Positions 1 through 5,239 of a stretch of 7,421 nucleotides of DNA are shown piece by piece. Numbering within the stretch: position 1 is the first letter of the stretch; each line of letters opens with the position of its first letter. The translations under genes and the position numbers were made by a program. This stretch comes from Planctomycetota bacterium. GTDB taxonomy: Bacteria > Planctomycetota > Phycisphaerae > Sedimentisphaerales > SM23-30. The notes beneath the pieces were generated by a model. That model was not told where the DNA came from and did no database searches. It was given only the letters and a program-made list of their open reading frames with translations. Location: the NCBI GenBank assembly GCA_029573975.1, contig JAKQBU010000184.1, positions 1 to 7,421 of the forward strand. Reading direction: 5' to 3'.

Positions 1-2
1 AT

Positions 3-632
3 CCGGCGGAACGGTTTGGCAGGGTGCGGCTGTACGTTTTGCTGACGGAGGCGTTATGCAAACGGCCCATTCTGGAAACGGCGAGGCTGGTGCTGGAGGG
101 GGGGGCGGATGCTATCCAGTTGCGGGAAAAAGATAAGGCGGATGGGGAGCTGCTGGCTCTGGCGAAGGAGGTGCGAGAGTTGTGCCATAACCATGAGGCC
201 CTGTTTTTTATGAATGACCGGGTGGATCTGGCGGTGCTGGCGGGGGCGGACGGGGTGCATTTGGGGCAGGAAGACTTGCCGGTAGCCCAGGCGCGGCGGA
301 TCGCGGGGCCGAAGATGATCCTGGGCAAAAGCACGCATACGCTGGACGAGTTGAAAGCGGCGCTGGTGGAGGGGGCGGATTATATCGCGGTAGGGGCCAT
401 TTTTGCCAGCCCGACCAAACCGCAGGTGGCTTGCGGGGGGTTGGAGCTGCTGCGTCAGGCGGCGGCGATTTGCGACCGGCCGATCCTGGCCATCGGCGGT
501 GTCAGTGCTGATAATGCTGGGGAGGTTGTTGCGGCGGGCGCCCGGGGGGTGGCGGTCTGTCAGGCGGTTATCGGACAGCAAGACCCGGCGGCGGCAGCGA
601 AAAAAATTAAAAAACAGATAGAAAAGATATAA
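3..632 (+). CDS. thiE: Thiamine-phosphate synthase, probably the C-terminal part of a longer gene
   Basis: This cytoplasmic TIM-barrel enzyme joins hydroxymethylpyrimidine diphosphate and thiazole phosphate to make thiamine phosphate. Counting from the GTG at 24, the family motifs appear in order: QLREKD (32-37), NDRVD (64-68), GADGVHLGQED (74-84), GKSTH (101-105), the phosphate-binding GAIFASPTK (124-132), AIGG (156-159) and GVAV (175-178). The 202 residues from that GTG match the length of a single-domain ThiE. However, the frame stays open to the window edge (reading PAERFGRV before RLYVL), and no good ribosome binding site precedes the GTG. Planctomycetes and cyanobacteria often carry a ThiE with an extra N-terminal domain, so I treat the gene as 5'-partial. 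The TAA stop is at 630-632. The function is secure; the start is not. Confidence 0.9.
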   Translation, partial: PAERFGRVRLYVLLTEALCKRPILETARLVLEGGADAIQLREKDKADGELLALAKEVRELCHNHEALFFMNDRVDLAVLAGADGVHLGQEDLPVAQARRIAGPKMILGKSTHTLDELKAALVEGADYIAVGAIFASPTKPQVACGGLELLRQAAAICDRPILAIGGVSADNAGEVVAAGARGVAVCQAVIGQQDPAAAAKKIKKQIEKI

Positions 633-652
633 TCATTTGCTATATAATGATT
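631..652 (+). terminator. Weak AT-rich hairpin right after thiE
   Basis: AATCATT (631-637) and AATGATT (646-652) are perfect inverted repeats around an 8-base loop, starting inside the thiE stop codon. There is no GC-rich stem and no clean T-run directly behind it, so it is a poor rho-independent terminator. It could still slow or end thiE transcription. The loop and right arm also contain TATAAT (643-648), but no -35 partner was found for it. Confidence 0.2.
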
Positions 653-692
653 TGTAGATTTACGACTTTTGGGAGAACGGTTTAATTTTTAA

Positions 693-719
693 TGAACTTG
701 TGTATGGTAGAAACGTATA
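693..719 (+). promoter_or_regulatory. ECF sigma-type promoter driving the sigma/anti-sigma pair
   Basis: The sequence reads TGAAC (693-697), a 16-base spacer, then CGTATA (714-719). This closely resembles ECF promoters such as the Bacillus SigW consensus (TGAAAC-N16-CGTA) and the 'AAC ... CGT' logic shared by many ECF groups. It lies just upstream of the sigma gene that starts at 741. The expected transcript start, near 726, would leave a leader of about 15 bases. Position and sequence together suggest that the sigma factor reads its own promoter. That is inference: the recognition specificity of this particular sigma is not known. Confidence 0.55.
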
Positions 720-740
720 TAAACCAGCAGAGATATATCA

Positions 741-1331
741 TTGAAGCAGCGAACTGACGAGCAATTACTGGCGGAGTATCTCCGCGGCGACCGGCAGGCG
801 TTCACCGAGCTGATCGGAAGGTATCAGTCGGAATTGTATAATTATCTGCTCAAGTTTTTGTCTCAGCCGGCGTTGGCTGAGGATGTCTTTCAGGAGACGT
901 TTTTGCAGGTGCATTTGTCAGCGGAAAGTTTTCAGGCGGAGCGGCGGTTTCGGCCGTGGCTTTATACCATCGCGGTGAACAAGGCGCGGGATCTGCTGCG
1001 TAAGCAGAAGCGGCGGCAAACGGTGCAGATTACCGGCCAGGGGGAGGATGAAAGCGACGGCCAGGCGTGGGATAGCCTGTTGCGGGAGGAGACGACGCCG
1101 GAGGATATTTTTGATCAGGAGCAGGAAAAGGCATTAGTCCGGGAGACGGTGGACAAGATGCCGGACCATTTGCGTGAGATATTGATTTTGGCGTATTTTC
1201 AGCAGATGCCGTATAAGGAGATGTCGGATATTCTGGCGCTGCCGCTGGGCACGGTGAAATCGAGGCTCCATGCGGCGGTGAAGTATTTTGCGAAATTGTA
1301 TCACGAGGTTGGTGCCGAAAAGACAGATTGA
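741..1331 (+). CDS. ECF-type RNA polymerase sigma factor
   Basis: This 196-residue sigma-70 family protein has only regions 2 and 4, the standard ECF layout and size. Region 2 spans about residues 10-92, with the core-binding and -10-recognition stretch AEDVFQETFLQVH (46-58) and FRPWLYTIAVNKARDLLR (70-87). An acidic linker follows (about 100-128). Region 4 spans about 130-186 and ends in the helix-turn-helix LPLGTVKSRLHAAVKYF (167-183), which reads the -35 element. The start is the TTG at 741: an in-frame TAA at 720-722 closes the frame upstream, and no ATG or GTG lies between. The ribosome binding site is weak. The next gene starts 6 bases after the stop, which is the usual arrangement for a sigma factor and its partner regulator. 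Which stress it answers to cannot be told from sequence. Confidence 0.93.
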   Translation: MKQRTDEQLLAEYLRGDRQAFTELIGRYQSELYNYLLKFLSQPALAEDVFQETFLQVHLSAESFQAERRFRPWLYTIAVNKARDLLRKQKRRQTVQITGQGEDESDGQAWDSLLREETTPEDIFDQEQEKALVRETVDKMPDHLREILILAYFQQMPYKEMSDILALPLGTVKSRLHAAVKYFAKLYHEVGAEKTD

Positions 1332-1337
1332 TGAAGT

Positions 1338-2387
1338 ATGGACAAGTCACGAGAAGATCAATTACAGAGAGTGCTGGATTATCATCTGCATCTGGATGAA
1401 GAGGGGGAGCGCCGGGAAACCGATGCGCTTCTGGCGAAGGATGCCGAGGTGCGGCAGTTAAGCGAAAGTGTGCGTAGGATGCTGCGGCCGCTGGCGTCCT
1501 GGCCGGCGGAAACACCGCCCGATTATCTGGCGGAACGGACGATGCAGTTGATCGAGCACCATGACCAGACGCGGCGGTTGGCGGAAAGTACGCGGGAAAG
1601 CGCGGGAAGTGGGCAGGCTGGCGATACGGGTAAGGGGCGGGGGCGGTGGATTCTGGGGAATTTGCGGGATTTTGTGGCGGTGGCGGCGACGATTATGCTG
1701 GTGCTGATGGTGAGCCGGCCGGGGGTTCGTTATGCCCGGCAGGTATCCAATAAGCTCAACTGTGCCTCTCAGATGCGGCAGGTGGGGGTAGGCTTATCGG
1801 AATATGCCCTTGATTACCAGGGTTCGCTGCCGTATGTGGCGCATCAACCGGGGGCGAAATGGTGGAATGTGGGCAGTCAGGATGACGTGAATTCATCCAA
1901 TACGCGGAATGTGTTTCTGCTGGTGAAGAACGGCTATTTGCCGGCCAGGGTTTTTCTCTGTCCCGGCGAGGGAGGCCATCAAGATATCCGGATTATTTTG
2001 ACGCCGGAAGAGCTGGGCAGGATGCGGGATTTTGCCAGCCCGGAGCAGATTAACTACAGTTTCCGGCTGCTGTTCGATAAGGACCTGCTGCCTCTGGATG
2101 CCCTCAACCATACGGTGATGATGACGGATAAAAATCCGCTGTTCGAGGATTTGGAGCGGAAACGGCAGGAAGAGAGTTTGACACTGACGGAGCAGCTTTT
2201 ACAGGCCAACTCGCCCAATCATCAGAACCGGGGCCAGAATGTGCTGTTCAATGACGGGCATGTCGAATTCATGACGGACCGCTATTTGAAAATGAGCCGG
2301 GATGATATCTTCACGATTGAGTCGGCGACCCGCTACCAGGGCAACGAACTGCCGGCGTCGCAGCAGGATGTTTTCGTGGCGCCGTAA
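1338..2387 (+). CDS. Membrane protein with anti-sigma-like N-terminus and pseudopilin-like outer domain
   Basis: The 349 residues fall into three parts. Residues 1-105 are charged and helical, with a pattern typical of the start of anti-sigma factors (a YHLHLDEEGERRETDALLA-like helix, then 'L..WPAETPPDYLAERTM'), but without the zinc-binding His/Cys motif. Residues 108-126 (NLRDFVAVAATIMLVLMV region) form one membrane helix. From about 129 the protein looks like planctomycete pseudopilin-type proteins: NCASQMRQVGVGLSEYALDYQGSLPY (141-166) right after the helix, and a late H-Q-N-R-G-Q-N-V-L-F-N-D-G-H motif (295-308). Those proteins normally begin with a GFTLIE-like cleavage site. Here that site is replaced by the N-terminal domain. 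Lying 6 bases after the ECF gene, it is best read as the sigma factor's membrane partner with an extracytoplasmic sensor. That role is inference. Confidence 0.75.
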   Translation: MDKSREDQLQRVLDYHLHLDEEGERRETDALLAKDAEVRQLSESVRRMLRPLASWPAETPPDYLAERTMQLIEHHDQTRRLAESTRESAGSGQAGDTGKGRGRWILGNLRDFVAVAATIMLVLMVSRPGVRYARQVSNKLNCASQMRQVGVGLSEYALDYQGSLPYVAHQPGAKWWNVGSQDDVNSSNTRNVFLLVKNGYLPARVFLCPGEGGHQDIRIILTPEELGRMRDFASPEQINYSFRLLFDKDLLPLDALNHTVMMTDKNPLFEDLERKRQEESLTLTEQLLQANSPNHQNRGQNVLFNDGHVEFMTDRYLKMSRDDIFTIESATRYQGNELPASQQDVFVAP

Positions 2388-2449
2388 GGGGATTGCCGGT
2401 TTGGGCCTATACCGGAGAATACTGTAACTAGTTGTATATATTGTATTTA

Positions 2450-2510
2450 GGGGAATTTTTGTTCGCTGTTTCATGGGGAATTTTAGGCTTGGTTTTCAGG
2501 GAGAAATTTT
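2450..2510. repeat. Spaced direct repeats upstream of trpB2, possible operator
   Basis: GGGGAATTTT occurs exactly at 2450-2459 and 2475-2484, a 25-base step. A looser third copy, GGGAGAAATTTT, lies at 2499-2510. The last one sits in the spacer of the proposed trpB2 promoter (2489-2517). Such spacing would suit a regulator binding near the polymerase site. Only the repeats are seen; regulator binding is a guess. Confidence 0.35.
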
Positions 2511-2517
2511 GTATAAT
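2489..2517 (+). promoter_or_regulatory. Probable housekeeping-type promoter for trpB2
   Basis: TTGGTT (2489-2494), a 17-base spacer and a perfect TATAAT (2512-2517) lie upstream of trpB2. The -35 keeps only the TTG of the consensus, while the -10 and spacing are ideal. Transcription would start near 2524, leaving a leader of about 69 bases. The gap after the stop at 2387 and this promoter suggest that trpB2 is transcribed separately from the sigma pair. Confidence 0.5.
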
Positions 2518-2527
2518 CATATTTTCT

Positions 2528-2596
2528 ATGGCTTTTCGCAGAAATAAGCAGTTTGTTTATGATTTGTTGACAGGAGATAAAGGAGCCTATTTATGA
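2528..2596 (+). CDS. Possible 22-codon upstream ORF overlapping the trpB2 start
   Basis: An ATG at 2528 opens a 22-codon frame ([14 protein letters not shown] then TGDKGAYL) whose TGA at 2594-2596 overlaps the trpB2 start as ATGA. It fills nearly all of the predicted leader. There is no ribosome binding site in front of it, and it contains no tryptophan codon, so it is not a classical attenuation peptide. It could couple translation, or it could be chance. Confidence 0.2.
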   Translation: MAFRRNKQFVYDLLTGDKGAYL

Positions 2597-3981
2597 CCGT
2601 GAAGTATTTTTTGGATGAAAAAGATATTCCTAAGCAATGGTACAATCTGGCGGCGGATCTGCCGACACCGCTGCAGCCGCCGTTGGGGCCGGACGGCAAG
2701 CCGGTGACGCCGGATATGCTGGCGCCGGTCTTTCCGATGAACCTGATCGAGCAGGAGGTGTCCCAGCAGCGCTGGATTGACATTCCGGATGAAATTCTTG
2801 ACATTCTCTACCGCTGGCGTCCTTCTCCTTTATACCGGGCGACCTATCTGGAAAAGGCGTTGGGTACACCGGCCCGGATTTACTATAAAAATGAAGGTGT
2901 CAGCCCGGCGGGCAGCCACAAGCCCATTACGGCGGTGCCGCAGGCGTGGTATAACAAAAAGTTCGGTATCAAGAAGCTGACCACAGAGACGGGGGCGGGC
3001 CAGTGGGGCAGTGCTTTGAGTTTTGCCTGTGCGCTGATCGGGCTGGAGTGCAAGGTCTTCATGGTGCGCATCAGTTTCGACCAGAAGCCGTTCCGGCGGC
3101 TGATGATGGAGACCTGGGGCGGTACCTGTATTGCCAGCCCCAGCGACCAGACTAATGCCGGCCGGCAGATTCTAAAGGAAAAACCGGATACGCCCGGCAG
3201 TCTGGGGATTGCCATCAGCGAGGCGATCGAGGCGGCGGTGACGGATCCGAAAGGGGAAACTCGCTATTCGCTGGGATCGGTGCTCAATCATGTGATGCTG
3301 CACCAGACGATTATCGGGCTGGAGGCGAAGAAGCAGCTAGCCAAGGCGAATGAGAAGAAGGTGGATGTGGTCATCGGCTGTGCCGGCGGCGGCAGCAACT
3401 TTGCGGGGCTGTCGTTCCCGTTTTTGGCCGATAAGATTGCCGGGGCCCAGATCAAGATTATCCCGGTGGAGCCGGCCACCTGCCCGACGCTGACGCGGGC
3501 GCCGTTTGTGTACGATCATGGTGATACGGCCCGGATGACGCCGCTGCTGCCGATGTATTCGCTGGGGCATACCTTTGTGCCCTCGCCGATTCACGCTGGC
3601 GGGCTGCGGTATCACGGCATGGCGCCGCTGGTTTCGCAGGCGGTGGTGGAAGGGCTGCTGGAGCCGATGGCCCTGAACCAGTTGGAATGTTACGAGGCGG
3701 CGATGTTGTGGGCGCGGACCGAAGGGTTTATCAGCGCCCCGGAGACCAGTCATGCGATAGCGGCTACCATCCGCGAGGCGAAAAAGGCCAAGGAAGAGGG
3801 CAAGGAAAAGGTCATCCTGATGAACTGGAGCGGGCACGGGCTGATGGACCTGACGGGTTATCAGGCGTTTATGGAAGGGCGTTTGAAAGATATCCCGATG
3901 TCCGAAGCGGAACTGCGGGAATCGCTGAAGGTGATAGAAGGCCTGCCGAAGCCATCGCTGGCCAAGACCGGGAAATGGTAA
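2593..3981 (+). CDS. trpB: Tryptophan synthase beta chain, TrpB2 type
   Basis: This PLP enzyme condenses indole with L-serine to give L-tryptophan. At 462 residues it is longer than the ~400 of ordinary TrpB and fits the TrpB2 group (TrpB-like pyridoxal phosphate-dependent enzymes). Visible features are the PLP lysine in PAGSHKP (K110), TETGAGQWG (131-139, with Trp where TrpB1 has His), the phosphate-binding CAGGGSNF (263-270), the TrpB2-typical [10 protein letters not shown] (333-342), APETSHA (382-388) and SGHGLMDL (413-420). The extended N-terminus (about 1-75) is also TrpB2-like. The start is well supported by AAAGGAG (2579-2585) 7 bases ahead. No trpA follows. TrpB2 proteins often work without the alpha subunit, so it may salvage free indole or act on a related substrate. 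The next gene begins one base after the stop. Confidence 0.92.
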   Translation: MTVKYFLDEKDIPKQWYNLAADLPTPLQPPLGPDGKPVTPDMLAPVFPMNLIEQEVSQQRWIDIPDEILDILYRWRPSPLYRATYLEKALGTPARIYYKNEGVSPAGSHKPITAVPQAWYNKKFGIKKLTTETGAGQWGSALSFACALIGLECKVFMVRISFDQKPFRRLMMETWGGTCIASPSDQTNAGRQILKEKPDTPGSLGIAISEAIEAAVTDPKGETRYSLGSVLNHVMLHQTIIGLEAKKQLAKANEKKVDVVIGCAGGGSNFAGLSFPFLADKIAGAQIKIIPVEPATCPTLTRAPFVYDHGDTARMTPLLPMYSLGHTFVPSPIHAGGLRYHGMAPLVSQAVVEGLLEPMALNQLECYEAAMLWARTEGFISAPETSHAIAATIREAKKAKEEGKEKVILMNWSGHGLMDLTGYQAFMEGRLKDIPMSEAELRESLKVIEGLPKPSLAKTGKW

Positions 3982-3982
3982 G

Positions 3983-4261
3983 ATGAGTATCGAACGGCAC
4001 GATATTCGAAAGATTCGCTGCCGGATGCTGGGCCATGAAGTGCCCTTTGGATATTGCCGGCAGGGTTGCGGCGAGCTGCCCTGCCGGAAAATTTTTGACT
4101 GCTGGTTCGAGGTATTCCCGGTGGAGGAATTCATGCGGGAGCATTACAGCCGGGACCAAATCGAGAAGATCCTGTCTCCGCCGCCGGACAAGGTAGTCAC
4201 TCTAATCGATTTGATTCGCCAGGCGCAGGAGCGGGGAAAGAGGGAACTGGAGAGCGAGTGA
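3983..4261 (+). CDS. Small five-cysteine protein, putative metal-binding, function unknown
   Basis: I recognise the look of this 92-residue protein but cannot name a family. The first half has five cysteines and nearby aromatic and His residues in a regular pattern: C13, H18 (in LGHEVPFGYC), C25, C29, C34 (in LPC) and C40 (in DCW). That pattern suggests a zinc or iron-sulfur site. The second half (about 44-92) is charged and helical, with no cysteine, membrane helix or signal peptide, so the protein is probably cytoplasmic. It starts one base after the trpB2 stop with no strong ribosome binding site of its own, which points to translational coupling and a shared transcript. A role linked to TrpB2 is possible but rests on position alone. 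Confidence 0.75.
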   Translation: MSIERHDIRKIRCRMLGHEVPFGYCRQGCGELPCRKIFDCWFEVFPVEEFMREHYSRDQIEKILSPPPDKVVTLIDLIRQAQERGKRELESE

Positions 4262-4304
4262 TTTTTGTAAGTCGGTAAATCATCATTGCCAAAGGGGTAA
4301 CGTT

Positions 4305-4841
4305 ATGCAGATTAAATATACCAATACGCTGGAAGATATTGTGGCCTTTAACAGATACCATCACCAAAAATCCGATACTTTTAAGAAGCAAAAAAACATT
4401 TGTTTAATACGTATGCCCATCGTTCTTGGATTGTTAATGATTATGTTTTTTATTTTGTCGCAAGAAGTTCAAGTTTTAATATGGGGAACATGTTTAATCG
4501 TATTTTACATATTAATTTTTCTTAAAGCGTGGGGAACTGGAATGGATAAAGTTTGCCAGAAAGTTTTTTTGGAACAGGATACAAAAAGTGTTATTTGTGA
4601 GCATCTTCTTGAGATAACCAACGACGGTATGCATGAGAAAACAGACCTCAATGAATGGTGGGGTAAATGGGCCGCTATCCAACAGATTACCGTAGAAAGA
4701 GATATGGCCTTTATTTATATTGGACCGCTTCAGGCTCATATTATTCCACGGAGCCGGGTGGTGGAGGGGGATTTTGATTTGTTTGTGGCGACGGCCCAGA
4801 GATTCTGGCGGGACAGCCAGGCGGGTTCGGCGGGGGCGTAA
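4305..4841 (+). CDS. YcxB-like two-helix membrane protein
   Basis: The 178-residue protein has a short polar N-terminus, two close membrane helices (about 36-51 and 56-74) and a soluble C-terminal part. In that part, GMHEKTDLNEWWGKWAAIQQITVERDMAFIYIG continues into AHIIPRSRV (108-151 overall), resembling the C-terminal YcxB-like domain: a Trp-centred strand followed by 'yi....a.iiP+'. The family has no settled function. A good ribosome binding site, AAAGGGG (4291-4297), lies 7 bases before the ATG. The gap to the upstream gene is only 43 bases, so it may share a transcript with trpB2. Base use is odd: 4381-4500 counts to about 29% GC, against about 72% in 4801-4840, so most of the gene is unlike its neighbours and its end is not. 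Confidence 0.65.
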   Translation: MQIKYTNTLEDIVAFNRYHHQKSDTFKKQKNICLIRMPIVLGLLMIMFFILSQEVQVLIWGTCLIVFYILIFLKAWGTGMDKVCQKVFLEQDTKSVICEHLLEITNDGMHEKTDLNEWWGKWAAIQQITVERDMAFIYIGPLQAHIIPRSRVVEGDFDLFVATAQRFWRDSQAGSAGA

Positions 4842-4920
4842 AACCGGATAGGCGGGTTGTTGGCGGGAAGAGGGGGTAATCGTTTATCTATCTTACCAAT
4901 TTACTATGTTTCGGCGGGGG

Positions 4921-5021
4921 ATTTTTTTTGCGCATTTTTGGCCGGATTTCAGGTTATCGGACGTGAAATTTGCGCAAAAACGGCCACGGTGAATGGCCAA
5001 AATTGCGCAAAGTAAAAAAAT
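4921..5021. repeat. Inverted-repeat cluster built on TTGCGCA-N5-GGCC
   Basis: Three copies of one 16-base motif occur: TTGCGCATTTTTGGCC (4928-4943, forward), TTGCGCAAAAACGGCC (4970-4985, forward) and GGCCAAAATTGCGCAA (4995-5010, reverse). The first and third pair along 16 bases with a single T-T mismatch, and flanking T (4922-4927) and A (5014-5020) runs extend the arms past a small bulge. The second and third can instead form a hairpin, with stems TTTGCGCA/TGCGCAAA and GGCCA/TGGCC and a 7-base loop (4987-4993). The two folds exclude each other. The TGCGCA cores are 42 and 33 bases apart, near whole helical turns. This could be a protein-binding array, a switch or terminator in RNA, or a replication or recombination site. 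Confidence 0.6.
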
Positions 5022-5068
5022 TTTTGCTGAGGATTGACAGGGGTTTACGGCAATTTGGAGGAAAAAAA

Positions 5069-5122
5069 ATGGGAAAAACCTTGCGCAGTCGTGGACATAG
5101 GCCCAAGGGTAGAGAGGCATAA
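5069..5122 (+). CDS. Possible 17-residue basic peptide
   Basis: GGAGG (5057-5061) stands 7 bases before the ATG at 5069, followed by MGKTLRSRGHRPKGREA and a TAA. The initiation site is better than that of most longer genes in the window. The peptide is strongly basic (6 Lys/Arg plus His among 17) and has no recognisable family. A fourth TTGCGCA core lies inside it (5081-5087). It may be a real small protein, a leader peptide or part of an RNA or repeat element. A chance match in purine-rich DNA cannot be excluded. Confidence 0.3.
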   Translation: MGKTLRSRGHRPKGREA

Positions 5123-5129
5123 AAAAATT

Positions 5130-5154
5130 AAAGAGCAAAATGCAAAGAGCAAAA
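5130..5154 (+). repeat. Short tandem direct repeat AAAGAGCAAAA
   Basis: AAAGAGCAAAA occurs at 5130-5140 and again at 5144-5154, a 14-base step. Both lie in an A-rich tract behind the 17-codon ORF. The role is unknown. It may be part of a dispersed genomic repeat or the remains of slippage. Confidence 0.4.
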
Positions 5155-5239
5155 ATTGAGGAAACGGCCTGGGGCCGGGATGGTTTTTAAGGTTCGGTAA
5201 GGCGGTTGGCAAAAATTATTATGAATTGAGGGTATGGCG

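Larger units (their letters stand above)
4842..5233. other. Gene-poor gap of ~390 bases before the phage head module
   Basis: No long credible gene is visible here on either strand. The stretch holds the three-copy TTGCGCA-N5-GGCC inverted-repeat cluster (4928-5010), a 17-codon ORF with an ideal ribosome binding site (5069-5122), an A-rich direct repeat (5130-5154) and a small hairpin (5165-5177). A TTGACA at 5034-5039 has no matching -10 element. A phage terminase would be expected near here but is absent. It may be a junction between host and phage-derived DNA, or a regulatory or replication-related region. Confidence 0.5.

Noticed and set aside
643..648. TATAAT just after thiE as a promoter
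   Set aside because: No -35-like sequence lies 16-18 bases upstream, and the ECF-type promoter at 693-719 explains the sigma gene better.
1030..1515. 161-codon minus-strand frame across the sigma gene
   Set aside because: It runs antisense over two supported genes and its Pro/Ser/Ala-rich translation looks like a shadow.
2396..2415. CCGGT/ACCGG hairpin after the membrane protein gene as a terminator
   Set aside because: It has a five-base stem, a ten-base loop and no T-run behind it.
2524..2592. Classical tryptophan attenuator or T-box in the trpB2 leader
   Set aside because: The leader frame has no Trp codon, and the ~69-base leader shows neither terminator hairpin nor T-box sequence.
3337..4134. 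265-codon minus-strand frame across trpB2
   Set aside because: It is a low-complexity shadow of a well-supported gene, with Arg/Gln/His-rich sequence and no family features.
5034..5062. TTGACA as a -35 promoter element
   Set aside because: At a 16-18 base spacing the sequence is GGAGGA-like, with no -10 element. It may be a decayed promoter but cannot be supported.
4893..5138. 81-codon minus-strand frame in the gene-poor gap
   Set aside because: It lies over the inverted repeats, has no ribosome binding site that I can see and no recognisable domain. Its Phe/Lys-rich ends come from the A/T runs.
5165..5177. CGGCC-TGG-GGCCG hairpin as a terminator before the portal
   Set aside because: The stem is short and the TTTTT comes six bases later after GGATGG, so it is too weak to call.
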